From: Chlamydia sp. | Lineage (GTDB): Bacteria > Chlamydiota > Chlamydiia > Chlamydiales > Chlamydiaceae | Assembly: GCF_017472245.1 (NCBI RefSeq) | Contig: NZ_JAFUQR010000002.1 | Location: forward strand, 62,001 to 126,000 | Length of the DNA: 64,000 bases | Direction: 5' to 3' | Shown: one piece after another, positions 50,140 to 59,366 of the stretch | Layout: each line of letters opens with the position of its first letter | How positions within the stretch are numbered: position 1 is the first letter of the stretch | Notes under the pieces: model-generated | Told to the model about the DNA's origin: nothing | Databases searched by the model: none | The model's input: the letters and a program-made list of their open reading frames with translations, nothing else | Made by a program: the position numbers and the translations under genes

Positions 50140-52947
50140 TTGCAACGGTATGAATTGATTAGACTGATTGGCAAAGGGGGCATGGGTGAGGTGTACTTGG
50201 CTCATGACAAAGCTTGCTCTCGTAGGGTAGCTTTGAAGAAGATCCGAGAGGATCTTAATGGGAATGATTTGCTTAGGAAACGTTTTCTTAGGGAAGCAAA
50301 AATTGCGGCGGACCTTATACATCCTGGTATAGTTCCAGTATACTCGATATGTAGTGATGGTGAGTCGGTTTACTATACCATGCCCTACATAGAGGGATTT
50401 TCTTTAAAAAATTTATTAAAAAGTGTTTGGCAAAAGGAGATTTTTTCTAAAGAACTAGAAGAAAAAACCTCCGTTAAAGCTTTTCTTCCTATTTTTGATA
50501 AAATTTGTGCCACCGTAGAGTATATTCATTCTAAAGGGGTGCTACATCGTGATTTGAAGCCTGATAATATCTTATTAGGCTTATTTGGAGAAGTTGTCAT
50601 TGTTGACTGGGGAGCAGCTATATTTAAGCATGCTAAAGAGCTGCTTCAAGAAAGGGGAGAGACTGATATTTCCCCCTTTAACGAAGATAATATTTGTTAT
50701 TCCAGCATGACAATCCCCGGCAAGATTGTGGGGACTCCTGATTATATGGCCCCTGAAACCTTGTTAGGAGTAGAAGCTTCAGAGAAAACGGATATATATG
50801 CACTCGGGCTCATTCTTTATCAGATGTTGACTCTAGCTTTCCCTTATAGAAAGAAAAAGGGACGAAAGCTTTCTCATTATGAAGATACTATCTTGTCTCC
50901 TATAGAGATGTCTCCCTATCGGGAAATTCCTCCTTCTTTATCGCAGATTGCTATGAAAGCAATAGCTATAGATCCTAAAGAAAGATTTTCTTCTGTTCAA
51001 GAGCTGCGTAAGGCTTTGGAGCCATATCTTCACGGTGATCCAGAATGGACTGTAAGAACTGTGTTAACCGCTAAAGATAAAGGATGTTGGAAGTATTACG
51101 AACCTATACTTCTTTCTCGCTACTTTCCTGCGCTGGCACACTCTCCAACCCAATGGTATCATTTTATGCTTTCTAATATGGAAGCTGGTTCTTGTATGCG
51201 TGTTGAGTACACGATCTTGAAAAGCTCCCTAGAAGAGGGAATGGGAATTCTCTTTCCACCTTCAAAAGAAGCTGATAAAGGAGAGTTTTATTGTGGATAT
51301 GGATTGTGGTTTTTTGTTCAAAAGAATGAACTCATAGTTTCTCTCATCAAAAATGGGATAGAGATTCAAAAAAAGACTCAGGGGATTATTGCTCAACAGT
51401 CTCGTTTTGCAATCACGATAGAGAAATCCGATAACAAGATTGCAGTCTTTGTTGATCAAACTTTGTTCATTATACACATAGATTATCTTCCTAGTTTAGG
51501 AAAGCGGATAGGGGTAGTTATTCAAGATTTGTTGGGAGTCAGTGATATCATAATCTTAGAAAGCAGTGGGGCTTTACGTGTAAGTTGCTTAGCTATTCCT
51601 GATGCATTTTTATCCGAAAAATTATACGATCAGGCTGCAAGTTTCTACCGAAAAATCAGGGATTCTTTTCCTGGACGAAAAGAAAGTTATGAGGCTCAGT
51701 TTCGTTTAGGCGTGACACTATTAACTCAGATAGAGGAACAAGGAGGGGATTTAACCCAAGCTCTTAGTTTTTTCGATGATTTGCATGAGAGTGCAGGGGC
51801 TCCTCTTGAATATTTAGGTAAGGCTTTAGTTTATCAGAGAAATGGAAGTTTTATAGAAGAGATAAGATGTCTACTTTTGGCTTTAAAAAGATATGCACAG
51901 CATCCTGAGATTTCACGTTTAGAGGATCACCTTTGTTTTCGTTTGTATGACAGCTTGCATAAGCATCGTAGTGAAGCCTTAGTATTCATGTTATTGATTT
52001 TGTGGGTTGCTCCCAAAAAAATCAGCGTAAGAGAAGAAGAACGGTTTCTTGAGGTCATATATTACAAACAACAAGCTACTTTGTTTTGTCGGATAGATAA
52101 AGCTCCTTTGCAGTTTAGGTCTTCTAAGATGGAGCTATTCCTTTGTTTCTGGACAGGCTTTTCTTTATTTCTTCCAGAACTTTTTCAAAGAGCTAGGGAT
52201 TTACGAGATTATCAAGCCGTTGCCGATATTTTTTATGTTGTATGTGCTTCTGGAAATCAGGAAGCTTTTTCTCAATTTTCAGCAGCTTTAGTAGATTTTG
52301 CTGATGAGGCTATTTTTTCTGAATCACCGCAAAACGAAGAGATTGCAAATCTAGTCTTATTTGTTCAAGGGATAGAGGCCTTACAGAATAAGGAGTATCA
52401 GAAAGCAAAAGAACTTTTACTAAAAACTTCTTTTGTCCTACAGCTATATGCTTTAGATTTATTCAGCTTGCAAGCTTTTATCAATGAGGAAGTAGAGTTC
52501 TTTGTTGATCTTTTGCAAGCTGTTTACAATCTCGCTGATGAAGAAGAGCGTAAACACATTCTGGTTTATAGAATACAAATTTGTTTGTGGAATAGAGACC
52601 AGGATCAGGCCTATAAGTTGTTAAGTAGTAATTTTTTTAAAAATAATGGGGAATCAGAGTGTTCAGAAGCCTTTATTTTGTGGGGGTATTATTTAGCGTT
52701 AACAGGAGATCAGGCAGCCGTTAAAGCTCATTTTTCCCGTTGTCAATGCAAATACGGAAGGTCGGCTCTAATTGGGAAATGTTTGGATGGTGATTCATTG
52801 AGTTATTTAGATGGGCTTATCTGGCGGGAGAAGAAAATATTTTTATTTCAGAAGTTTTTTCTACTTCGCTGCTTAAACGATCCGCAAAAGCAATATGAGG
52901 TTTATCGGCAAGCTTATCTGTCTATGGCACAAAGTTTTTTTGATTAA
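50140..52947 (+). CDS. pknD: Serine/threonine protein kinase PknD
   Basis: A 935-residue Hanks-type kinase starting at a TTG behind an AGAGG Shine-Dalgarno. The kinase domain (about 1-290) has G-K-G-G-M-G-E-V-Y (11-19), Lys33, H-R-D-L-K-P-D-N with Asp138, D-W-G (Asp156) in place of D-F-G, and A-P-E. An approximately 60-residue insert lies between the hinge and the catalytic loop. Residues about 300-460 form a beta-rich domain and 480-930 a helical repeat region with TPR-like pairs (A-x-x-F-Y-R-K-I). There is no membrane helix I can see. From memory, chlamydial PknD phosphorylates a type III secretion component; that is not visible here. It lies 14 bp after valS. Confidence 0.93.
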   Translation: MQRYELIRLIGKGGMGEVYLAHDKACSRRVALKKIREDLNGNDLLRKRFLREAKIAADLIHPGIVPVYSICSDGESVYYTMPYIEGFSLKNLLKSVWQKEIFSKELEEKTSVKAFLPIFDKICATVEYIHSKGVLHRDLKPDNILLGLFGEVVIVDWGAAIFKHAKELLQERGETDISPFNEDNICYSSMTIPGKIVGTPDYMAPETLLGVEASEKTDIYALGLILYQMLTLAFPYRKKKGRKLSHYEDTILSPIEMSPYREIPPSLSQIAMKAIAIDPKERFSSVQELRKALEPYLHGDPEWTVRTVLTAKDKGCWKYYEPILLSRYFPALAHSPTQWYHFMLSNMEAGSCMRVEYTILKSSLEEGMGILFPPSKEADKGEFYCGYGLWFFVQKNELIVSLIKNGIEIQKKTQGIIAQQSRFAITIEKSDNKIAVFVDQTLFIIHIDYLPSLGKRIGVVIQDLLGVSDIIILESSGALRVSCLAIPDAFLSEKLYDQAASFYRKIRDSFPGRKESYEAQFRLGVTLLTQIEEQGGDLTQALSFFDDLHESAGAPLEYLGKALVYQRNGSFIEEIRCLLLALKRYAQHPEISRLEDHLCFRLYDSLHKHRSEALVFMLLILWVAPKKISVREEERFLEVIYYKQQATLFCRIDKAPLQFRSSKMELFLCFWTGFSLFLPELFQRARDLRDYQAVADIFYVVCASGNQEAFSQFSAALVDFADEAIFSESPQNEEIANLVLFVQGIEALQNKEYQKAKELLLKTSFVLQLYALDLFSLQAFINEEVEFFVDLLQAVYNLADEEERKHILVYRIQICLWNRDQDQAYKLLSSNFFKNNGESECSEAFILWGYYLALTGDQAAVKAHFSRCQCKYGRSALIGKCLDGDSLSYLDGLIWREKKIFLFQKFFLLRCLNDPQKQYEVYRQAYLSMAQSFFD

Positions 52948-52969
52948 ATACAGAGAAAAAACATAAGAA

Positions 52970-52998
52970 AACCTTTTCCTTATAGAAAGAAAAAGGTT
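52970..52998 (-). terminator. Stem-loop between pknD and the Inc-like pair
   Basis: AACCTTTT and AAAAGGTT form an 8-bp stem with a 13-nt loop in a convergent intergenic gap. On the minus strand it is followed by a T-rich tract (TTCTTATGTTTTTT), so it most likely stops the minus-strand Inc-like transcript. Confidence 0.4.
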
Positions 52999-53037
52999 CT
53001 AGAAATTAGCACTTACTTACTCAAAAAGAAAAAGGAA

Positions 53038-53391
53038 CTATTGATAATTTACATTAGGTGACGAGCAGCAACAAAGTTGGCGCACTCCTAAGTATAGCAA
53101 GTGGAAGATTGAGAAGACTATCGATACAAGGAGCAAAGCAGCCATGCTAGCAACAAAAACACCGAGTCCTCCAGCAATAGCAACTTTAGCGGATTCTTCC
53201 CAATTTTTAGTAGGACGTACTAAGCATAAATAAGCGGCCACTCCTAATCCCAGAACAGGAAGCAAAGCCAAAACAAACAGCAGATGTCCAGAGACGGTAT
53301 TCTTCTTAGGTTTGTTGTGCTCTTCTGCTGAAGAAATTGGGTCATGCGAAAAAGACGCCGAAACCTCTGAAAGAGATGCAATAGGATCCAT
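53038..53391 (-). CDS. Inc-like bilobed hydrophobic protein (CT_300-type)
   Basis: A 117-residue protein with a GGAG Shine-Dalgarno. A polar N-terminal 35 residues lead into two hydrophobic segments, about 36-58 and 69-103, the paired-helix pattern of chlamydial inclusion membrane proteins. A C-C-C-S-S cluster near the end could be acylated. From memory, the C. trachomatis counterpart CT300 is on predicted-Inc lists. Encoded 84 bp downstream of a second such gene. Confidence 0.65.
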   Translation of the reverse strand: MDPIASLSEVSASFSHDPISSAEEHNKPKKNTVSGHLLFVLALLPVLGLGVAAYLCLVRPTKNWEESAKVAIAGGLGVFVASMAALLLVSIVFSIFHLLYLGVRQLCCCSSPNVNYQ

Positions 53392-53475
53392 ACTTTATCT
53401 CCGTAAAATTTTTCAGGAGGCCGGAGCCTCTCAATGTTATTAAAAAATTGTTTGTTCAAAGATACTTGGCACTAT

Positions 53476-53880
53476 TTAGTTGCGGCGACGGTCAACCATA
53501 CAGCTAATCCCTTGGCCTAACAAATAGAATAGACAGGAGATTACAACTAAAGCGATAGTGGCCATAAGAGCCATGACAAGCACACCAGATCCTCCAAGCA
53601 TAGACAGACAGAACCTTAATTCCCACTGATCGTTGCTCTTTTTTGTAGCTCTATCATGAATCAGCTTCCCTGCGATGATCAAACCGACAAAGGGAAGCAG
53701 CTTCCAAGGATCAGAAAAGAATGCTCTGGCGATTGATGCTAACCTGTTAAGGAGGCTTTCCCAGTCAAAATTACTGAGGCTGGATTCTATTGAGCCTGTG
53801 TTGAATCTTCGCTCATCTGTAGACGGGGATTGAGGTGAAGCAGGCCGTGAGTTATCTAAATTTGTAGGAGAGATTGGCAT
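53476..53880 (-). CDS. Small Inc-like membrane protein
   Basis: A 134-residue protein whose first 55 residues are polar and Ser/Pro-rich. A weak hydrophobic segment (about 61-72) and a long one (91-123) follow, and it ends in a basic R-R-R-N tail. It shares its layout, though no obvious identity, with the neighbouring 117-residue protein and lies in the same operon. A duplicated or co-evolved pair of inclusion membrane proteins is the likely reading. I recognise no specific family. Confidence 0.55.
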   Translation of the reverse strand: MPISPTNLDNSRPASPQSPSTDERRFNTGSIESSLSNFDWESLLNRLASIARAFFSDPWKLLPFVGLIIAGKLIHDRATKKSNDQWELRFCLSMLGGSGVLVMALMATIALVVISCLFYLLGQGISCMVDRRRN

Positions 53881-53978
53881 AATTTCTACCTAAAATTAAA
53901 AACGTTGAGAAAAAGTTTTCCTCAAAAAGTCTTTTTTTTAAAGGTTTTTTTTTGTTTAAAAAATCTTACGGATTCTTT

Positions 53979-54707
53979 TTAGTAAAAAAAATTAAGCATC
54001 TCTGTACTTTCTGTTATTTTACAGGTTAAAAATAAATTTTTCCATTTTTCTATATGTTGTGAAGCTGTAATTGCTAAGCGTCCCTGAAAAGGGTGATAAG
54101 GGGGCGGTAGAATTTGTGTATAAGGAAGATGCAGTCCTATTCGATTGATAGCTGCATTTGCTACAACAATGGCATCAAATTTTTTTTGTTTTAAAAGTGT
54201 TAATCTAGTTTGGATAGTCCCGCGAATATCTACAATAATGGCTGAAGGATATAGAGAAGAAAGAAGTTCTTTTCTACGCACAGAAGAGCTTCCTATACAT
54301 GGGCGGAGAGGAAAGGGGCTGTAGAGGTATTTTTCATGAAATACTAAAACGTCTCGAGGATCAACGCTTGCTGTAATGGCTACCACAGTGGCTTTGGGGT
54401 TTTCAGGGAGATCTTTGGCAGAATGTATTCCAAGATGAGACTGCCCAGATTTAGTGAGAAAGTCGACAGCATCAGTGAAAAAGCCTGTATTTTCTACAGA
54501 ATGTAAGGGAGTTTTTTGATCGAGATCTCCGGTGGTTTTTGTCGTGATAACTTCTCCCCATAAGCGAGGGAAAAAAGCCTGTAACTTTCTTAAGCATTCA
54601 TGAGCTTGTAGAATTGCTAAAGGCGATTGTCGAGATGCTAAACGTAGAGGGCGGTTTCCTAGACAAAAATCAGCTAAAAAAGGGTCATTGTAGTAAGCGG
54701 ACAGCAT
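53979..54707 (-). CDS. hemC: Porphobilinogen deaminase, shortened
   Basis: HemC joins four porphobilinogens to hydroxymethylbilane. Motifs present: L-R-L-A-S-R-Q-S-P-L-A (start), H-S-A-K-D-L-P, I-G-S-S-S-V-R-R and D-I-R-G-T-I-Q-T-R-L. The family normally runs to about 310 residues with a third domain whose cysteine carries the dipyrromethane cofactor. Here the chain ends at 242 shortly after P-F-Q-G-R-L-A, so that domain and cysteine are absent. The downstream DNA is AT-rich and no other frame continues it, so this is not a simple frameshift. Start overlaps radA by 23 bp. Confidence 0.85.
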   Translation of the reverse strand: MLSAYYNDPFLADFCLGNRPLRLASRQSPLAILQAHECLRKLQAFFPRLWGEVITTKTTGDLDQKTPLHSVENTGFFTDAVDFLTKSGQSHLGIHSAKDLPENPKATVVAITASVDPRDVLVFHEKYLYSPFPLRPCIGSSSVRRKELLSSLYPSAIIVDIRGTIQTRLTLLKQKKFDAIVVANAAINRIGLHLPYTQILPPPYHPFQGRLAITASQHIEKWKNLFLTCKITESTEMLNFFY

Positions 54708-56049
54708 CTTTGATTGTTTTTACTCCAATAATGTCAATTTGGTTCAGGAATTCTTTAGACAAACTTTTTATTTGCCCAAAGGGTACAATAATGCCTTTGA
54801 ATCCCATGGTAATGCTTGCTTTGATCCGATGTTCTATGTGTGTAACATGGCGAATTTCTCCTCCCAAGCCAATTTCACCGGTATACGTGTAATCTTTAGG
54901 CAAGCTACGGTTATGCAAAGAAGAAACAACGGACAAAACTGCGCCTAAATCTGCAGAAGGTTGTGTGATTTTTAATCCACCAGCTATCGAAAGAAAAACG
55001 TCAGATGAATATAGCTTAATATTTGCTCTTTTTTCCAAAACTGCCAAGAGTAGAGAAAATCGGTTAGGATCGAACCCTGAGGTTTTGCGTACAGGATTAG
55101 AGAACGGAGAAGACGAAACGAGCGCTTGAACCTCTACGAGAAGGGTTTCTGATCCTTCGACAATAGGAATGATGATAGAACCTGTCGTTTCTACGATTTT
55201 TTCTTGCAGAAAGAGCCCTGAAGGATTCTCTACTTCACGTAATCCATTTGCATGCATAGCTAAAATCAATAATTCGTTAGTTGGTCCAAAGCGATTTTTA
55301 ACGGAGCGAATCATACGATAATTAGCGTGTGCATTTCCTTCGAAATAAAGAACGGTATCTACTAGGTGCTCCAGAATACGAGGCCCTGCAATTTCTCCTG
55401 ATTTGGTAATGTGTCCGATGATAAAGGTCGTGATTTGTTTTTGTTTAGCGATATGCATAAGCTCTGCTGTAGCTTCTCTGACCTGAGCAACAGATCCTGG
55501 AGCAGAGCTTAACGATGGAGAAAAAATGATCTGAATAGAGTCTATGATTAATATATCTGGAGCAATGAGGGTAATTTGCTCTTTAATATCTTCAAGGTTA
55601 GTTTCAGGAAACAGGAAAATATTGTTACTGAAGACTTGCAAGCGTTGAGCTCGTAACGAAACTTGAGATACTGACTCCTCTCCACAAACATACAATATTT
55701 TATAACCCTGTTCTGCGAATTGGGAAGACATTTGAAGTAATAAAGTAGACTTACCTATACCAGGATCTCCTCCTAATAAGGTTAGGCTGCCGCGGACGGT
55801 TCCTCCTCCAAGAAGGCGATTCCAGCCTTGGGATCGTGTTTGGATCCGTATTTCTTCCTGAAATTCGATATGATTAAGTGGTATGGGTGTGGCGATACCT
55901 GATAAAGAAGACGATACTTTTAGTTTAGAAGAGGTTTTTTCTTCGACTAAAGTGTTCCATTGAAGACACCCAGGACATTGTCCTAGCCATTTTGGAGAAT
56001 AAGAGCCGCACTCCGTACAAGCCCATTGTGTTTTAATTTTTGTTGTCAT
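54685..56049 (-). CDS. radA: DNA repair protein RadA (Sms)
   Basis: RadA promotes branch migration during recombination. I chose the ATG at 56049 (M-T-T-K-I-K), 454 residues, over the 39 codons upstream that lie in rnc. It has a C4 zinc finger (Cys 11, 14, 25, 28), Walker A G-D-P-G-I-G-K-S (94-101), the diagnostic K-N-R-F-G motif and a Lon-protease-like C-terminal domain. The start overlaps the rnc end by 17 bp. Confidence 0.95.
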   Translation of the reverse strand: MTTKIKTQWACTECGSYSPKWLGQCPGCLQWNTLVEEKTSSKLKVSSSLSGIATPIPLNHIEFQEEIRIQTRSQGWNRLLGGGTVRGSLTLLGGDPGIGKSTLLLQMSSQFAEQGYKILYVCGEESVSQVSLRAQRLQVFSNNIFLFPETNLEDIKEQITLIAPDILIIDSIQIIFSPSLSSAPGSVAQVREATAELMHIAKQKQITTFIIGHITKSGEIAGPRILEHLVDTVLYFEGNAHANYRMIRSVKNRFGPTNELLILAMHANGLREVENPSGLFLQEKIVETTGSIIIPIVEGSETLLVEVQALVSSSPFSNPVRKTSGFDPNRFSLLLAVLEKRANIKLYSSDVFLSIAGGLKITQPSADLGAVLSVVSSLHNRSLPKDYTYTGEIGLGGEIRHVTHIEHRIKASITMGFKGIIVPFGQIKSLSKEFLNQIDIIGVKTIKDAVRLLQ

Positions 56050-56728
56050 GTGTTGATAATGCCTGTTTGGCTGCAAGTTTTTCTGCTTCTTTTTTTGATC
56101 CAGCAAAGCCTTCTCCCCAAAGTTCTCCGTTAACAGAGACTTGTACACGATATCCAGGAGAGCCATCTTCTGATGGCCACGGAACAGCTGTATAAGAAGG
56201 GAGGACTTTCAGCGTTTGTTGTGTCAATTGTTGCAAGCGATTTTTAGGATTGACAAGCATGAGAGGAAGAATAGCATTTTTGTCTGGGAGTAAGGGAACA
56301 ACGATCTGTCTAGCTGGAGACAACCCCCCATCTAGGTAAACAGCTCCCAAAACAGCTTCAAAGAGATTGGCATAAGCAGAGATTTTTCCTCTATCACTTT
56401 GCATTTTTTCTCCACGCCCTATCAAGAGATGCTCTCCTAGAGACAATTTCTGAGTATATCCGAAACAAGCCTCTGCATTTACCAAGGCTGCTCGTGTAGT
56501 TGACAGGAGGCCTTCATCCAATGAAGGAAAAAGAAGGAAAAGATGTTCAGTAACTATTAATCCTAAAACAGCGTCCCCAAGAAACTCTAAACGCTCACTG
56601 TCTTCTCCTGCTAAAGGAGATTCATTCCGATAAGAAGGGTGCGTAAGGGCAGTAATTAGAAGACGAGGATGAGAAAATGTAAAATTTAATTTAGACTCAA
56701 TAGTCTGGATATCTACAGTGTGTTGCAT
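56033..56728 (-). CDS. rnc: Ribonuclease III
   Basis: RNase III cuts double-stranded RNA in rRNA and mRNA processing. It has the signature [11 protein letters not shown], the second acidic site [13 protein letters not shown] and a C-terminal dsRNA-binding domain ending [14 protein letters not shown]. The length of 231 is typical. It heads the rnc-radA-hemC chain of overlapping genes. Confidence 0.96.
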   Translation of the reverse strand: MQHTVDIQTIESKLNFTFSHPRLLITALTHPSYRNESPLAGEDSERLEFLGDAVLGLIVTEHLFLLFPSLDEGLLSTTRAALVNAEACFGYTQKLSLGEHLLIGRGEKMQSDRGKISAYANLFEAVLGAVYLDGGLSPARQIVVPLLPDKNAILPLMLVNPKNRLQQLTQQTLKVLPSYTAVPWPSEDGSPGYRVQVSVNGELWGEGFAGSKKEAEKLAAKQALSTHDNKN

Positions 56729-56737
56729 AACTATTTT

Positions 56738-56794
56738 TTAAGAATACAATATCTCAAACATCAATCGGGTTTTTATAGGCGGAAATATTCTTAA
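56738..56794. promoter_or_regulatory. 9-bp inverted repeat in the rnc/CT_296-type divergent gap
   Basis: TTAAGAATA (56738-56746) and TATTCTTAA (56786-56794) are exact inverted copies with 39 bp between them, located between two divergent starts. A TATAGT hexamer (56799-56804) follows as a possible -10 for the plus-strand gene. Confidence 0.4.
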
Positions 56795-56836
56795 AGTCTA
56801 TAGTACTTTCGGGTTTCGTCGCTTAAATAGATGAGT

Positions 56837-57304
56837 ATGAGGGCTGTTTTACACTTAGAGCATAAGCGTTATTTTCAAAACCACGGACATATTTTGTTTG
56901 AGGGATTGGTTTTGCCTTCTGATTGTAAAAAATTAGAAGACGAGTTGAGAAAATTCTTGAACGAGGCTGTGATACCAAAAGATCGGCATCTTCGGCGTTG
57001 GAGAGAAAATATGTATCGCTCGCTTCCTGAAGTGCAGACTGTAGTGAAAAAGGCTCATTTGGATAAGTTAGCTGCTGAACTTGTTCATCGTTCAAGGGTC
57101 GCCTTGGTTAAAGATCTTTGGATTCAGGGTAAGGAAGAAGTTTTTTTTGATGACTGTGATTGCAGTGTTGTGCTTTGTTTATCTAAGGAAAAGTCTGGGT
57201 GGGGACTCTTTTTCTCTGGCGAATGTCCTTTAGACATTCTTGAGTTAAACGTAAAAGATTCGGCAATTGTTTTGGGTTTTTCCTCTGCAGGATTTCCTAA
57301 TTAG
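56837..57304 (+). CDS. CT_296-type protein (2OG-dioxygenase-like fold; DcrA)
   Basis: I chose the ATG at 56837 (M-R-A-V-L-H-L), giving 155 residues; an ATG six bases earlier is in frame. The protein begins H-L-E-H-K-R-Y-F and ends S-S-A-G-F-P-N, which I recognise as the CT296 family of C. trachomatis. From memory, CT296 was reported as an iron-responsive regulator (DcrA), and its crystal structure later showed similarity to Fe(II)/2-oxoglutarate enzymes. Within the sequence I see H-I-L-F-E-G and D-D-C-D-C, but no clear H-x-D...H triad. Role unresolved. Confidence 0.8.
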   Translation: MRAVLHLEHKRYFQNHGHILFEGLVLPSDCKKLEDELRKFLNEAVIPKDRHLRRWRENMYRSLPEVQTVVKKAHLDKLAAELVHRSRVALVKDLWIQGKEEVFFDDCDCSVVLCLSKEKSGWGLFFSGECPLDILELNVKDSAIVLGFSSAGFPN

Positions 57305-57452
57305 TTCTTCAACTTCTTGTTTCTATCTTCAGTGTAAGCAAATTTTTTACAAAAACGGGATCCTAAAGTATAGTCCCGTTTGTCTGCGCTTGCATCTGTG
57401 TTTAGAGGAAGTAAGGGTGGATCTCTCGCACGTATTAGAAGGTTGTCTTATT

Positions 57453-59246
57453 ATGGAGATCCTAAGAAAGAAAATAGAGGGGCTGTTTGATCGCAAAACT
57501 GCAAAAAATATCATATCCTGGCTTGAGGACGATACTTGTGACAATGCCCTCGTTTTAGATTTACTTGATAAAGATTCTGAAAAGCTAAAAGAGTTGTTTG
57601 GAGATATCTTAACATTTGGGACAGCTGGATTGCGTAGCCTAATGGGGGTAGGAACAAACCGTTTGAATGTTTTTACTATTCGAAGGGCGACACAAGGTTT
57701 AGCCGAAGTACTAAAGCGACGGTATCCTTACGAAGATATTAGCGTTGTTGTTGGTTATGATACTCGACATCATTCTTCTGAGTTTGGGTTTGAGACTGCT
57801 AAAGTTTTGGCTGGAAATGGTATTCGTGCTTATTTGTTTCGAATTCCAGAGCCTTTAGCACTGGTTTCTTATTCGGTTCGAGAACTTCAGGCTAAGGCTG
57901 GGATTATGATTACGGCATCTCATAATCCTCCTGCGTACAATGGTTATAAAGTGTACATGTCGACGGGGGGACAGGTTCTCCCTCCTATGGATCAAGAAAT
58001 TGTAGAAGAATTTCAGGTTGTTGATTTTGTTCGCGCTGTTGAGACAGTAGATCATCCCCTTATTCACTTTATTATGGAGGAGATGGAAGATTGTTACGAG
58101 ACTACATTACATGAACTGCAGTTGTGTAAAGAAGATAATCGTCAGCACGGCCCGTTGTTACGAATTAGCTACTCACCATTACATGGTACTGGAGTAACAA
58201 TGGTCCCAAGGATATTGAAAAGTTGGGGCTTTTCTTCTGTTTCTTTAGTCGAAAAACAGATAGTCCCTGATGGAGATTTCCCTACAGTTATTCTTCCCAA
58301 TCCAGAAGACCCAGAAGCTTTAGTATTAGGCATCCAACAGATGCTGGAGCAGCAGGATGATTTGTTTATCGCAACGGATCCTGATTCCGATAGGATAGGA
58401 GTTGTTTCTTTGGAGGAAGATGGCCCTTATCGATTTAACGGAAATCAGATAGCGTGTCTATTGGCAGCACATATTCTTAGCCAGAAAGCTAAACAAGCTC
58501 CTTTAGGTTCTGAAGATAAAGTTGTGAAGAGTCTTGTCACGACGGAGCTTTTAACAGCGATCACCGAGGCTTATGGTGGGAGCGTGGTTAACGTTGGTGC
58601 TGGGTTTAAGTATATTGGTGAGAAAATAGAAATGTGGCGATCCGGCATGGAGCGTTTCATTTTTGGAGCAGAAGAATCCTATGGGTATTTGTATGGTTCT
58701 CATGTAGAAGATAAAGACGCAATGATAGCAGCTGCTCTCATTGCAGAGACTGCTTTGCAGCAAAAATTGCGAGGATATACGTTGCGTGACGCTCTTTTGG
58801 AGCTTTATGAGATCTATGGTTATTACGCAAATCTAACAGAATCCATCGATCTCCCGATTGATCAACCTAATAGAAAGAAAGAGTTATTGGATCTATGGGA
58901 GACTCAGGACCCTCTTTGCATGTCATTATCTAGCTGTAAATTAATTGCTTTTGAAAATTACAAAACAGGTGAAGGACAGGATTTAGTTACCGGAACTATG
59001 TACAGACTTACTCTACCTAAGATGTCAATGCTTTGCTTTTATTATGAGGGTGGCGGCAGAGTTATTGTACGCCCTTCAGGAACAGAGCCAAAAATCAAGT
59101 TGTATTTCGAACTCAAACAAAGTTTCCCTCAAGCTTCTAAAGAGCGATCAGTTCGCGAAGAGCGCGAGAAGAAAAGTTTTGAAGCTTTGAAAAAGTTTGC
59201 AGAAGAAGCTAAGAGTAGGCTTTTTTATTCTGGGAATAGTAGATAA
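57453..59246 (+). CDS. pgm: Phosphoglucomutase/phosphomannomutase-family enzyme
   Basis: It interconverts hexose 1- and 6-phosphates, feeding glycogen and cell-envelope sugars. I chose the ATG at 57453 (M-E-I-L-R-K-K), with AGAAGG upstream; the open frame before it overlaps the previous gene. The 597-residue protein has T-A-S-H-N-P-P-A (phosphoserine Ser156), the metal loop D-P-D-S-D-R, G-A-E-E-S-Y-G and the closing R-P-S-G-T-E-P-K-I-K phosphate clamp. All four catalytic loops are intact. Confidence 0.9.
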   Translation: MEILRKKIEGLFDRKTAKNIISWLEDDTCDNALVLDLLDKDSEKLKELFGDILTFGTAGLRSLMGVGTNRLNVFTIRRATQGLAEVLKRRYPYEDISVVVGYDTRHHSSEFGFETAKVLAGNGIRAYLFRIPEPLALVSYSVRELQAKAGIMITASHNPPAYNGYKVYMSTGGQVLPPMDQEIVEEFQVVDFVRAVETVDHPLIHFIMEEMEDCYETTLHELQLCKEDNRQHGPLLRISYSPLHGTGVTMVPRILKSWGFSSVSLVEKQIVPDGDFPTVILPNPEDPEALVLGIQQMLEQQDDLFIATDPDSDRIGVVSLEEDGPYRFNGNQIACLLAAHILSQKAKQAPLGSEDKVVKSLVTTELLTAITEAYGGSVVNVGAGFKYIGEKIEMWRSGMERFIFGAEESYGYLYGSHVEDKDAMIAAALIAETALQQKLRGYTLRDALLELYEIYGYYANLTESIDLPIDQPNRKKELLDLWETQDPLCMSLSSCKLIAFENYKTGEGQDLVTGTMYRLTLPKMSMLCFYYEGGGRVIVRPSGTEPKIKLYFELKQSFPQASKERSVREEREKKSFEALKKFAEEAKSRLFYSGNSR

Positions 59247-59257
59247 GGGGATAAATC

Positions 59258-59285
59258 TTGACAGTGAATATTTTATTGATAAGCT
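59258..59285 (+). promoter_or_regulatory. Possible sodM promoter
   Basis: A perfect TTGACA (59258-59263) and TAAGCT (59280-59285) at 16 bp, about 80 bp before sodM. The -10 hexamer is weak. Confidence 0.4.
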
Positions 59286-59366
59286 AAAAGCATCTATCCC
59301 ATTTGTCCCTAGAAACAAGTAAGATAGCTAGTAGCAAAGATAGTAATTTATTTTTTAAGGATGGCT

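Noticed and set aside
57267-57452. Upstream extension of the pgm frame
   Set aside because: It runs into the preceding gene and is not like the enzyme family; ATG 57453 has a ribosome site.
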